This document shows, piece by piece, positions 1 to 11,335 of a DNA stretch of 64,000 nucleotides. The position numbers were made by a program, and so were the translations under genes. Below the pieces are notes generated by a model that had not been told where the DNA came from, ran no database searches, and worked only from the letters and a program-made list of their open reading frames with translations. Location of the stretch: the NCBI RefSeq assembly GCF_964340395.1, contig NC_135552.1, positions 255,001-319,000 of the forward strand, read 5' to 3'. Source of the stretch: Glandiceps talaboti (lineage: Eukaryota; Hemichordata; Enteropneusta; Spengelidae). Positions within the stretch are counted from its first letter, which is position 1. Each line of letters starts with the position of its first letter.

Positions 1-54
1 CTGGCCCAGTCTAGGGTGATGGTAAGATGAACAAAGCTGTTATACATATACAGT

Positions 55-1280
55 ATGGGGTACAGGGTACAGGAGTGTTTTAATTGTTATATAGTATGTT
101 GTACAGGGGTGTTTTAATTGTTATACAGTATGGGGTACAGGGGTGTTTTAATTGTTATACAGTATGGGGTACAGGGGTGTTTTAATTGTTATACAGTATG
201 GGGTACAGGGATGATTTAATTGTTATATAGTATGGGGTACAGGGATGATTTAATTGTTATATAGTATGGTGTACAGGGGTGTTTTAATTGTTATATAGTA
301 TGGGGTACAGGGATGTGTTAATTGTTATATAGTATGGTGTACAGGGATGATTTAATTGTTATATAGTATGGTGTACAGGGGTGTTTTAATTGTTATATAG
401 TATGGGGTACAGGGATGTTTTAATTGTTATATAGTATGGGGTACAGGGGTGTTTTAATTGTTATATAGTATGGGGTACAGGGATGATTTAATTGTTATAT
501 AGTATGGTGTACAGGAGTGTTTTAATTGTTATATAGTATGGGGTACAGGGGTGTTTTAATTGTTATATAGTATGGGGTACAGGGGTGTTTTAATTGTTAT
601 ACAGTATGGGGTACAGGGATGATTTAATTGTTATATAGTATGGGGTACAGGGGTGTTTTAATTGTTATATAGTATGGGGTACAGGGATGATTTAATTGTT
701 ATATAGTATGGTGTACAGGAGTGTTTTAATTGTTATATAGTATGGTGTACAGGGGTGTTTTAATTGTTATATAGTATGGGGTACAGGGGTGTTTTAATTG
801 TTATATAGTATGGGGTACAGGGGTGTTTTAATTGTTATATAGTATGGGGTACAGGGGTGTTTTAATTGTTATACAGTATGGGGTATAGGGGTGTTTTAAT
901 TGTTATATAGTATGGGGTACAGGGGTGTTTTAATTGTTATATAGTATGGGGTACAGGGGTGTTTTAATTGTTATATAGTATGGGGTACAGGGGTGTTTTA
1001 ATTTTTATATAGTATGGTGTACAGGGGTGTTTTAATTGTTATATAGTATGGGGTACAGGGGTGTTTTAATTGTTATATAGTATGGGGTACAGGGGTGTTT
1101 TAATTGTTATATACATGTAGTATGGTGTACAGGGGTGTTTTAATTGTTATATAGTATGGGGTACAGGGGTGTTTTAATTGTTATATAGTATGGGGTACAG
1201 GGATGATTTAATTGTTATATAGTATGGTGTACAGGAGTGTTTTAATTGTTATATAGTATGGTGTACAGGGGTGTTTTAAT
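55..1280. repeat. 34-bp minisatellite, left segment
   Basis: About 36 head-to-tail copies of a 34-bp unit that reads GTACAGGGGTGTTTTAATTG followed by TTATATAGTATGGG. The period is visible from GTACAG recurring every 34 bases. Units differ by a few substitutions (GGGGTGT/GGGATGA, GGGGTAC/GGTGTAC, ATATAG/ATACAG). The array stops at 1280 and resumes in register at 2257, so it was one array before the element at 1281-2256 inserted. It lies in the VPS18 intron upstream of the first visible exon. I see no coding potential. Bases 1-54 are unassigned intron. Confidence 0.97.
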
Positions 1281-2256
1281 TAGTCCCCGCGGACGAAGTC
1301 CGGAACGGGGACTTATGGATTGGGTTCCGTCTGTCCGTCTGTCCGTGTGTCCGTGCGTCCGTCCGTCCGTCCGTCCGCAGCCGTTTCTTGGAGATGCCTG
1401 TACCGATTTTTTTCAAACTTGGTACAGGGGCAACATGCTATGGCATACATATGCACGTCAATTTGTTTTATGATACGATCCAATATGGCCGCCTAGCAGC
1501 CATTTTGTTTGTGAATTTTCCCTGTCTAAAGCCATAACTCAGACATGCTCACACAGATCTCATTCAGAGTTGGTATTAGGACAGTGTTCTATGGCATATA
1601 TGTGCATATTCATTGTTGTCATGATACGATCCAATATGGCCGCCTGGCAGCCATTTTGTTTGTGAATTTTCATGTCCAAAGCCATAACTTAGACATGCTT
1701 GAACAGATCTCATTCAAAGTTGGTATTAGGACAGTGTTCTATGACATACATGTGCATATCCATTTTCGTCATGATACGATCCAATATGGCTGCCTGGCAG
1801 CCATTTTGTTTGCAAATTTTCCATGTCCAAAGCCATAACTCAGACATGCTTGAACAGATCTCATTCGAAGTTGGTATTAGGACAGTGTTCTATGACATAC
1901 ATGTGCATATCCATTTTCGTCATGATACGATCCAATATGGCTGCCTGGCAACCATTTTGTTTGTGAATTTTCCATGTCCAAAGCCATAACTCAGACATGC
2001 TTGAACAGATCTCATTCAGAGTTGGTATTAAGACAGTGTTCTATGACATATATTTGCATATCCATTTTCATATTGATATGATCCCCCATACCCGACCAAT
2101 CCTTTATTGTTGTAGACATGTTCCATGTCCGACAAGCAGACACAACATATCTAAGTCTGTTTGATTTAGGTTCACAAGTGTTGTTGCGTGATCAGAGTAG
2201 TGCTAATTCCTTAAAACCCAATCATAGTGGGGACTATGTCATTCTCAATGGCTTGT
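1281..2256 (+). mobile_element. Helentron-type non-autonomous element (HINE/'pearl'-like), family A copy 1
   Basis: A 976-bp insertion inside the 34-bp minisatellite; the flanks rejoin exactly as ...TTTTAAT|TGTTATA..., so the target is a TT dinucleotide with no other duplication. The layout in order is: a self-complementary 5' end (AGTCCCCG, inner CGGAC-GAA-GTCCG, then CGGGGACT); a (GTCC/GTCT)n microsatellite at about 1330-1380; a core of about four diverged 151-bp tandem units (GCCATAACT at 1531, 1681, 1832 and 1983); and a unique 3' part. A subterminal inverted repeat pairs 5' TAGTCCCCGC...GATTGGGTT with 3' AACCCAATCATAG.GGGGACTA. This plan (subterminal inverted repeats, microsatellite, about 150-bp core repeats, TT target) matches Helentron-associated elements such as bivalve 'pearl' and Drosophila DINE-1. 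No transposase is encoded. The short open frames here are translated microsatellite or core repeat. Confidence 0.72.
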
Positions 2257-2697
2257 TGTTATATAGTATGGGGTACAGGGGTGTTTTAATTGTTATATAG
2301 TATGGAGTACAGGGGTGTTTTAATTGTTATATAGTATGGGGTATAGGGGTGTTTTAATTGTTATATAGTATGGGGTACAGGGGTGTTTTAATTGTTATAT
2401 AGTATGGGGTACAGGGGTGTTTTAATTGTTATATAGTATGGGGTACAGGGGTGTTTTAATTGTTATATAGTATGGGGTACAGGGGTGTTTTAATTGTTAT
2501 ATACATGTATGGTGTACAGGGGTGTTTTAATTGTTATATAGTATGGGGTACAGGGGTGTTTTAATTGTTATATAGTATGGGGTACAGGGGTGTTTTAATT
2601 GTTATATAGTATGGGGTGCAGGGGTGTTTTAATTGTTATATAGTATGGTGTACAGGGGTGTTTTAATTGTTATATAGCATGGAGTACAGGGGTGTTT
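2257..2697. repeat. 34-bp minisatellite, right segment
   Basis: About 13 further copies of the unit seen at 55-1280, continuing in register after the inserted element. Most units here carry the GGGGTACAGGGGTGT form, so this part is more homogeneous than the left segment. The last copy breaks off into unique sequence at about 2698. Confidence 0.96.
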
Positions 2698-3004
2698 TCT
2701 TGAGAATTAGTCTTATGCATGAATGTCTGGCCATATCATTACAACCAATTCTTGTCATTGTACATGTACAATCTATTTGTTGTTGTTTTTCATTCATATG
2801 TTTAAGAATGTTGCAGGTTATTTGAATATTTTAAACTTAGGCAAGTGCTTCAATACCAGGTTCTCTCCTGTTTAGTATCAGTCAAGTTATAAGGATTACT
2901 CAGAATTTATCTTTAATTTGCTCTGTCCGAGAGCTGTTTTTGTATTTAAAGTTTAATCCTGATTCACCTTTAAAGGCCAATGTCAGATGTCAGATGTAAA
3001 GAAA
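2698..3004. other. unassigned intron sequence
   Basis: No gene, exon or tandem repeat is visible. The only item of note is TGATTCACCT followed by TTAA at 2960-2973. It is identical to the right terminus of the TTAA-flanked element that ends at 9438, and could be a solo element end; no matching left end was found upstream. Confidence 0.6.
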
Positions 3005-4196
3005 AAGTTGGTCCTGAACTAAAGAATGATCCTACTAGCATGTAAACATTTTGGCTCCCCTAGCTGTTAAGAATGATCCTACTAGTATTTAAACAGTTTG
3101 GCTCCCCTAGCATTGTTAAAAATAATCCTACTGGTATGTAAACAGTTTGGCTCCCCTAGCACTGTTAAGAATGATCCTACTAGTATTTAAACAGCTTGGC
3201 TCCCCTAGCATTGTTAAAAATAATCCTACTGGTATGTAAACAGTTTGGCTCCCCTAGCACTGTTAAGAATGATCCTACTAGTATTTAAACAGTTTGGCTC
3301 CCCTAGCATTGTTAAAAATAATCCTACTGGTATGTAAACAGTTTGGCTCCCCTAGCACTGTTAAGAATAATCCTACTGGTATGTAAACAGTTTGGCTCCC
3401 CTAGCACTGTTAAGAATGATCCTACTAGCATTTAAACAGTTTGGCTCCCCTAGCACTGTTAAGAATCAACCTACTAAATTGTAAACATTTTGGCTCCCCA
3501 AGCTCTGTTAAGAATAATACTACTAGAATGTAAACATTTTGGCTCCCCTAGCACTGTTAAGAATAATCCTACTAGTATGTAAACATGTTGGCTCCCCTAG
3601 CACTGTTAAGAATAATCCTACTAAGTGTGTAAACAGTTTGGCTCCCCTAGCACTGTTAAGAATAATCCTACTGGTATGTTAACAGTTTGGCTCCCCTAGC
3701 ACTGTTAAGAATGATCCTACTAGCATTTAAACAGTTTGGCTCCCCTAGCACTGTTAAGAATCAACCTACTAAATTGTAAACATTTTGGCTCCCCAAGCTC
3801 TGTTAAGAATAATACTACTAGAATGTAAACATTTTGGCTTCCCTAGCACTGTTAAGAATAATCCTACTAGTATGTAAACATGTTGGCTCCCCTAGCACTG
3901 TTAAGAATAATCCTACTAAGTATGTAAACAGTTTGGCTCCCCTAGCATTGTTAAGAATGGTCCTACTAGTATGTAAACAGTTTGCTCCCCTAGCATTGTT
4001 AAGAATGGTCCTACTGGTATGTAAACATTTTGGCTCCCCTAGCATTGTTAAGAATGGTCCTGGTATGTAAACATTTTGGCTCCCCTAGCATTGTTAACAA
4101 TGGTCCGACTTGTATGTAGACATTTTGGCTTCCGTAGAACTGTTAAGAATGGTCATACTAGCATGTAAATGTTGTGGCTCCCCTAGCACTGTTAAG
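3005..4196. repeat. 49-bp minisatellite
   Basis: About 24 diverged copies of a 49-bp unit that reads GAATGATCCTACTAGTATTT, then AAACAGTTTGGCTCCCCTAG, then CACTGTTAA. The period is visible from GGCTCCCCTAG recurring every 49 bases. Variant units with ATTTTGGCTCCCCAAGCTC recur at about 3490 and 3790, roughly 300 bp apart with the same neighbours, so a multi-unit block has been duplicated. Open frames on both strands here are repeat translations and not genes. Confidence 0.95.
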
Positions 4197-4336
4197 ATAA
4201 CTGACATGGGATTTAAACACTTTGGTGTATCAAAGCTCAGATTAAATACATTATACTATATAGTAGCATATTGCAGTCTTGTATTCACAATATAATGACA
4301 ACTAAGCATTGTTGTATTTGTGTCTCTTCTGTGTAG

Positions 4337-4430
4337 GAATGTCTACATGACAATAAGGCCACTGCCTATGACCTGATAGCTAGCCATGGTGATGTAGAAG
4401 ACCTTGTATTCTTTGCTTTCCTAATGCAGG
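4337..4430 (+). CDS. VPS18: VPS18 exon (HOPS/CORVET core subunit), first exon in window
   Basis: This 94-nt internal exon is bounded by GTGTAG before and GTGAGT after. It encodes 31 residues plus the first base of an Asp codon. The peptide contains AYDLIASHGD and ends FAFLMQ(D), collinear with the animal VPS18 alpha-solenoid just after the N-terminal beta-propeller. VPS18 is a class C VPS protein. It scaffolds HOPS (late endosome/lysosome) and CORVET (early endosome), which tether Rab-positive membranes and chaperone SNARE assembly. It enters in phase 0 and leaves in phase 1, which the exon at 17108 completes. The intron downstream is about 12.7 kb. This exon was identified by peptide similarity recalled from VPS18 orthologues; no search was run. 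Confidence 0.93.
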
Positions 4431-7013
4431 GTGAGTATCTCAATAGAATTATGCCCCAGTAGGATTTACAAGAATGACACCATGCATGATATGATGAGTG
4501 GAGCAACTGATGACAACATTTAGATGGGAATTCACTATTATCAGTACTAAAGGCCCATGTTTCAATAGGGGTATTGTTTGGCTGAGAGAAATAGGTGTTT
4601 AGCAGAACTATTAAAAGGCTTTAGGTGGAGATGCACAAAAAAATCATTATTTTGACCATTTTTGAGATTATTTGCTCTTTTGCCATAGTAAATATTCTTC
4701 TTTCAACCAGAGAAAACTGGACTGGGTTTGAGTTTTGCAAATCCCGAAAAGTCATGAAAAAAAGAAGTAAACAAATGCATGGGTACCAAAACACCTAAAG
4801 AAGCCCTATTTTATCACTATAAACTCACAATATTTGCATACAACTCAGACAATTGACATTGGATCATGCAAAATATATGCGGTGTCAAATTCGCGCATGC
4901 TCAGATCACATACGGATCACTAGCACTGTAACCATATGGAATAAAAGGGGAGATATCTCCATGACGGTACCACGAAAGAAAGAAAAAGATGTGGGTATCC
5001 CAGGCGCAACTTTCTTTCTCTTCCAGTAGTGACGTCACAATGTTAATAACGTCAACAATAATATAATGCATATGAACAAACGAGTAAAACATCTCAAAGA
5101 ATACGACATTTGCCCATATGTTTCTGAAATTCACTGATGACCAAGTTTCGTACCGTCTCAAGATTTACTGCTCATGTCCTCATATCTGATTCTTGTACTT
5201 TGAAAACTGTTGATACTTTGGTCACGGTCAAATGCAAGCTGACACATTTCAATCACATACTCCAAAATCATGTGAATTAGTAACTGTCTAGTTTCAGAAC
5301 CTTTCGGCATGGTACAGACCGTCAGTGCATACTCGCTGTCAAAATCATTACGTACACACATCAGGCTTTCGGTCGGTCAGTCGATCAATCATTACAGACA
5401 TTTGAACACACCGAAATCGTTAGATGACAATTTTTTTATCGTGGTTTACGTATTGGGCAGTGTTTTGACTGAATCAGGAAATCTCGGTTCAAAATAAACT
5501 TCACAAGTAGCGTATGCACGTAACATTCATGGCAATATCACCAATGCACAGCGAGCTGAGCTTGCTTTAATTTGTACTTCCGGAATACTTCCATAATCGC
5601 ATCTCCGATTTTGAGTTAGTTTAAAATGTCTTTGATTTTCCTATTATTTTCATTCCGTGTTCTTACAGAAATGTCGGTTAAGGCTGTTTTATGATTGACT
5701 AGACTTGTCCTATTTCCAGAAAACAGTCAATATTCACATGCATGTACTCCTCTTATACATGTACTGAATGGGTACGATACGAGTATCACCCGAGCTATGT
5801 ATCTTGATACTTGTCTGTGTTGATATGCAGTGATGTGCCAATACATATTGAAAGTTAATTTTCAGATGTCTACATGAGCAATGTGTCAGACAATGAAACG
5901 CAAAAGACACCACAACTAACTAACTACCTAACTAACTAAAAGAAAACGCTTTACATGTAATTTGTAGCAAGCTAGCTGTGTGGAAAGATTATTTATGTAG
6001 CGATCAAACTGAGGAGCATAGAAGCATTTTGGGTTCAACAGCCAAATTCAGCATGACTTCTGTAACAAGGCAAAATTTCCTCTTTTGGATTGCATGGAGT
6101 GCATATGTACTAACGTAAGCAGACACTAATTATTTGACTAAATTTATGTGGCAATGTGTAAAATCATGTAGGTTACCCCTTTCATCGCACATTTGAAGCT
6201 TCAGACTATATTTTGAACGAAATAGTAACATGGTGATTCCATTGTGGTTTAGAAAGTGGCCATGCTACTACATGTAGTTACGAAATTTCACTTGTTTGAC
6301 GAACGAAACTGAACAAAATTTAACGTAATGACGTTAATACACTTGTATTAATCAAAACAACAATTAGAATAACTGAAGACTCATTTTATCCACTGCTTGG
6401 TGATATTTTCATTGCATGACACGCCAGGAAATCTTTTGCAAGTCAAATTTTGCGCTGTATTTCGAAAATCGGCATTTTTACCATTGACATTTTCAAGCCA
6501 CCAGACTAAGTTCTAAAGTCTCAAAGTCAACAGTACTTCCTCGCAATCATCTGAAATTTTCGCTGGTGCTTTCTTAGGTATTGTTCTTGTAAAGTGTGTC
6601 TGGGAATTTGTAAGTTTGCTCTATTATGTGTGAAATTGATGATTAAGTGAGATAAATCTGTCAATAAGCTTCCCATTATAATTTGTCAACTTTCGGGGCA
6701 TGTTGTAAAAGAACGACAAATGGCAGAAAAAAAGTGAGACACCCTTTTGTTATGTGTGAAGTGAACATTCTAAAACACCAAAGAAATGGAAAATCGGGTG
6801 ACAGGTGGTCTCTTCCGAGGCATTTATATAGGCGCCTTGAGATAATCAAGACACCTCTATTCATACCTTAAACAAACTCTCACTTTCAGTCAAAGACAAT
6901 AGGAAATACAATAGCATTTAAGAGGAGAGAAAAACCTTTCAGAAAATATAAAGGTTTATGGTGTAAACTTAATTCATTGTTGGGAAACAATAACTTGAAA
7001 ATATATCACTTAA
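4431..7013. other. unassigned intron sequence
   Basis: This is the first part of the VPS18 intron that runs to 17107. I see no exon, tandem repeat or recognisable transposon domain. Short open frames (for example 4901-5161 and 5158-5361 on the minus strand) encode no motif I recognise and overlap frames on the other strand. The TTAA at 7010-7013 is the left target-site copy of the next element. Confidence 0.6.
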
Positions 7014-7712
7014 AGGTGATTCAAAATGCTCAGATTCACTATCGCTAATTTGCTAGACGACATGTTTGTGAAATGCATTCTGGTTTTAAAACTTTTCAAA
7101 ATCATCTGCAAACACCTTAAAATGACCTTTTTTCAGTCACTTCTCTTCGGATTTACTTCGAGAGTTTTCGGGTATTTCCGGTCCCACCTAGACCACGGGA
7201 TTTTATGACGTCATAAGGGGTACACGTTAGCACTAAGACTATGACGAGCGTAGTCACTAGGTGAACAAAACTCAACAGCATTGTGAAAAAATACATTGCT
7301 AGTGGTTGTAACAGACATCAGTAAACAAAAACTACACTCTACATGTCTTATTAACCAACATTTACCGATATTTACTCACACTTTCTGACTAATTGGCAGT
7401 GTCTGTGGGTATAAATGCTAAAATATTATCTCCCCATATTATGGCAAAATAAATCAAAACAGCTTGACTACAGTGTAGATATACATAAACACTTGTAATG
7501 TCGCTCGCGTGTTTCAATTTATTTATCTGATTTTTTTTTATTATTTGGCGAGGAGAAGCATTACTGTAACAATATCTTCGACAGGCATGGAGACGACAGC
7601 ATATTATAGCCCACTATACTCAACTATACTCACTGATGTCGCCTTTTGAACGGCGCATTTAGCAACAAAGTAAACATATTTATCTTGAATAAATATACTA
7701 GCTATTAGATTG
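7014..7712 (+). repeat. left arm of ~700-bp terminal inverted repeat
   Basis: Pairs with 8738-9438. Landmarks present in both arms are a TGACGTCATAA block (7206-7216 and 9238-9248), TATTATCTCCCCATATTATGG (left) against CCATAATATGGGGAGATCAT (right), and GGCGACATCAGT/GACGCGAGT next to TTCAAAAGGCG. Mismatches and small indels are spread along the arm, so it is not a recent perfect palindrome. Confidence 0.88.
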
Positions 7713-8737
7713 CCATATTATCAGCAATAAAATTGTAAAGAATTGAGGGAATTTCGTGAGTTTAGTGTTGTCATTTACATGACTTTAGCAACTCGTCTGG
7801 AAGAAAACTTGTATGGTTTCCCTTGTTGCAGTATCACTTATAATTTAATGCAACAAGCCTATTTAATATTCATTAGAAGAATTCTGTAACGAATCATGGT
7901 ATTCGAAGTATACAGTTTAGGAAACCAACAAATCAAATATCGCGATGTGTTCATGATATTAAATATGATTGGACAATATTGACGTCGGCAATCAAGGTCG
8001 TGACCCCAGCACATGGTTATGAAAGAAAGCCTGCAACTAGATACTTGGCTAGCCACGTCCGGTCCAGTTTCTCAGGGTTTGTTTTGAAGTTAGAGATGTT
8101 ATTTATGTACGACATGAAGAATTTTACAATATATCTGATTGATAAATATGGATTACATCAACACGTGGATAAATTTAACCCGACACGAATGTGCGCTGTG
8201 CTCTCCCGATTCCATACGTACATTGTACATACACTGCTTCAGCTTTGATTGGCGGAACTATCCTAGTGTAAGCTTACTGCCGCGGCCGCGGTGACTGCAC
8301 AAAACTTGACAACACTACCCCTCTACCGATATATAATAATCATCTGTATACCGTGATAAAAACAAGCAATAATTCGAGTCCCCAACAAGTCGATGAGACC
8401 TACTTCTGTTCTGTCCGATCCGAATGCGAGTTTCTTAGGTTTTATATGGGTTTCAGACTCGGACTAGAATATTACGCCCTAGACAATAATAGATGTAAAC
8501 TTGTGTTCACAAGCCAAACATGTGACAATACAAGACCACAACGAAAACTGTGAAAAATTTACAGGTCAGTCTCATTTTATATATGGACAACAAAATTAGG
8601 TCGGTCACAGTTCCATTTACATGATGCAATGACTCGGAGTGTACTTCCATATGCTTGGAGCAAATCGAATCAATTAGTGTATTATGGGACCAACAAATAT
8701 ATTGTGGCACATGTCCCGATACGCCTTCTTGAAGTTC

Positions 8738-9438
8738 CCCATTGGTATTCTAATAGCTAGTATATTTATTCGAGATGAAATATGTTTACTTTGTTGTTAA
8801 ATGCACTGTTCAAAAGGCGACGCGAGTACGATTGGGCTAAAATATGCCGTCCTTGGCCCGGGGATGCCGTCAAACATCACAACGGTATCGTAATGCTTCT
8901 TGTCGGCAAATAATAAAAAATCAGATAAATAAAAGTCAATGAATGTGAAACACGCGACATTACAAGTGTTTATGTATATCTAGTCTAGCCGTTTTGATTT
9001 ATTTTGCCATAATATGGGGAGATCATATTTTAGCATTTATACCCACAGACACTGCCAATTAGTGAGAAAGTGTGAGTAAATATCGGTAAATGTTGGTTAA
9101 TAAGACATGTAGAGTGTAGTTTTTGTTTACTGATGTCTATTACAACCACCAGAAAATGTATTTTTTCACAATGCTGTTGAGTTTTATTCACCTGTTGACT
9201 ACGCTCGTCATAGGCTACGTGCTAACCATGTCTCCTTATGACGTCATAAAATCTCGTGGTCTAGGTGGGACCGGAAATACCCGAAAACTCTTGAAGTAAA
9301 TCCGAAGGGAAGTGACTGAAAAAAGGTCATTTTAAGGTGTTTGCAGACGCTTTTGAAAAGTTTTAAAACCAGAATGCATTTCACAAACATGTAGTCTAGC
9401 AAATTAGCGATAGTGAATGTGAGCATTTTGATTCACCT
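8738..9438 (-). repeat. right arm of ~700-bp terminal inverted repeat
   Basis: Reverse-complement partner of 7014-7712. It contains a short GC-rich segment (about 8845-8880, including GGCCCGGGGATGCCGTC) that replaces the corresponding left-arm sequence, so the arms have diverged by local replacement as well as by point changes. Confidence 0.88.
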
Positions 9439-9442
9439 TTAA

Positions 9443-9745
9443 ACACAGAACTGCCCTATATAAAGAGGATTACGGCTAATCTATGCAAATGTGGGAAATT
9501 CAAACTGCTGTACAGAGCACTAGCTTCTGGGTCTTGTTTTCAGCATTTTTTCTGTGCTCCGAGAAACTCACAGGTCATGAATCATGTACACATTGTTTGT
9601 GAATGTCATAGGATGGTAACTTGATACACAAATTTGGTATTAATGTGATCTTATGACAAAGATAAGATGGTGTTAATGTGATCTTATGACACAGATAAGA
9701 TGAACACCTATTCCTAGCAAGGATCAAAATGTGGATAAACATTTT
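9443..9745. other. unassigned intron with element 3'-end remnant
   Basis: Contains an imperfect short direct repeat of about 35 bp (ATTAATGTGATCTTATGACA at about 9639 and GTTAATGTGATCTTATGACA at about 9671). From about 9701 it shows GAACACCTATTCCTAGCA...GATAAACATTTT, which matches the 3' terminal block of the family B elements described below. A decayed 3' end thus abuts the 5' end of the next copy. No gene seen. Confidence 0.5.
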
Positions 9746-9822
9746 CAGCATAAGTTGAAGGTTCAGTAGTGCTATAGGCATTGCTAATAGGTGTCTGTCT
9801 GTCTGTCTGTCTGTGTATATGG

Positions 9823-9877
<55 letters not shown>

Positions 9878-10085
9878 CAACTTAACCTCAAAAACCGCCG
9901 GAGTGATTGCCATGATATTTGATGGTTATATTACCTCTGGTGTCTAGTTGGTAAATTGTTCAAAACAAAATGATCTTACTATTGGTGTGTGATTTTAAAC
10001 TCCAAATGAATGAGTCTGAAACTTTTGAGATGTTTCTAGAAGTGTTATTCTATATCAATTATCATTGCTTTTCCTCAAAAATCTT
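9746..10085 (+). mobile_element. Helentron-type element, family B, 5' fragment
   Basis: Starts with a decayed 5' hairpin (CAGCATAAGTTGAAGGTTCAG then TAGTGCTATAGG), followed by (GTCT)n and (GT)n microsatellites at about 9791-9874. Then come AACAACTTAA and a 'gattgccatgatattt' block shared with the copies at 18186 and 53621. The core fades out near 10085. Minus-strand open frames rich in His-Thr here are translated (GT)n. Confidence 0.6.
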
Positions 10086-10488
10086 CAACTTTGAAATTAC
10101 CCAGTAGATTGAGCTTAAATTTGTTGAGAATGTGTAGATTTATTCTCATTAATAGCTGACACAGTGAGAACAGTACATTGTTAATTAGCTATAATGTTTA
10201 CTTTACTATTTCCACTGGTGGCTAGTTTGGTTAATGACTGGAATATGTAATACTAGTATGTTGTAAGACAGCTGTTTCATCACCTATAATTATAAATTGA
10301 ATGTAGCTGGTCTTTAATTACAATAAGACAACCGAGACAGTTAAACCTGTTACATTGGTATGATTTAGTTCCAAATTGATTTTAAAAAATAAAGAAGTAC
10401 AAAACCTTGTAGACACATCCACTTAAAGTTTGATTAGGATGTTGCTATACTTGTCTTGTACACTTCCAAGATAGGATGGCTAGATTAT
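10086..10488. other. unassigned intron sequence
   Basis: AT-rich sequence between two Helentron-type copies. No exon, tandem repeat or recognisable domain is visible. Confidence 0.55.
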
Positions 10489-11335
10489 TAGTCCACGCCG
10501 AATGAAGTCCGGGACGGGGACTTATGGATTGGGTTCCGTCTGTCCGTGCGTGCGTCTGTCCGTGCGTCCGTCCGTGTGTCCGTCCGTCTGTCCGCAGCCG
10601 TTTCTTGGAGATGCCTGGACCGATTTTTTTCAAACTTGGTACAGGAGCAACATACAATGGCATACATATGCACGTCAATTTGTTTCATGATACGATCCAA
10701 TATGGCCGCCTGGCAGCCATTTTGTTTGCACATTTTCCCTGTCTAAAGCCATAACTCAGACATGCTTGAACAGATCTCATTCAAAGTTGGTATTAGGACA
10801 GTGTTTTATGACATACATGTGTATATTCATTGTTGTCATGATACGATCCAATATGGCCGCCTAGCACCCATTTTGTTTGTGAATTTTCCATGTCCAAAGC
10901 CATAACTCAGACATGCTTGAACAGATCTCTTTCAAAGTTGGTATTAGGACAGTGTTCTATGACATACATGTGCATATCCATTTGTTGTCATGATACGATC
11001 CAATATTGCCACCTAGCAGCCATTTTGTTTGCGAATTTTCCATGTCCAAAGCCATAACTCAGACATGCTTGAACAGATCTCATTCAAAGTTGGTATTAGG
11101 ACAGTGGCTGCTAGGCGGCCATATATATACATGTGCATATCGATTTTCTTCGTGATACGATCCCCCATACCCGACCCATCCTTTATTGTATTAGGCATGT
11201 TCCATGTCCAACAAGCAGACACAACATATCTAAGTCTGTTTGATTTAGGTTCACAAGTGTTGTTGCGTGATCAGAGTAGTGATAATTCCTTAAAACCCAA
11301 TCATAGCGGGGACTATGTCATTCTCAATGACTTGT
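10489..11335 (+). mobile_element. Helentron-type element, family A copy 2
   Basis: An 847-bp relative of the copy at 1281-2256, inserted as ...GATTAT|TATGATGG..., again between two T residues. The 5' hairpin (AGTCCACG...GGACGGGGACT), (GTCC)n microsatellite and 3' unique part are shared. The 151-bp core is present about three times here (GCCATAACT at 10748, 10899 and 11051). The last core unit is disturbed near 11106, where the complementary phrase GGCTGCTAGGCGGCCATAT appears, a local inversion or gene-conversion scar. The 3' subterminal inverted repeat CATAGCGGGGACTATG is better preserved than in copy 1. No protein is encoded. Confidence 0.72.

Larger units (their letters stand above)
7014..9438. 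mobile_element. TTAA-flanked long-inverted-repeat DNA transposon (piggyBac-type, non-autonomous)
   Basis: A 2425-bp element bounded by TTAA on each side (7010-7013 and 9439-9442). It begins AGGTGATTCAAAATGC and ends with the complement GCATTTTGATTCACCT. The terminal inverted repeats run about 700 bp (7014-7712 against 8738-9438) with scattered mismatches. The same 60-residue open frame therefore appears on + at 7026-7208 and on - at 9244-9426; it is a by-product of the inverted repeat and not a gene. The central loop (about 7713-8737) holds only short open frames with no recognisable domain and no DDD transposase. A TTAA duplication is the hallmark of the piggyBac superfamily. The assignment rests on the target site and termini alone. 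Confidence 0.8.

Noticed and set aside
7026-9426. Conserved 60-residue protein found twice (7026-7208 + and 9244-9426 -)
   Set aside because: Both are the two arms of the same inverted repeat; similarity is due to the arms and there is no independent sign of coding.
10488-10754. Four overlapping open frames (Val-Arg-Pro-Ser or Arg-Thr-Asp rich)
   Set aside because: Translated (GTCC)n microsatellite of a Helentron-type element; the same happens at 1246-1473.
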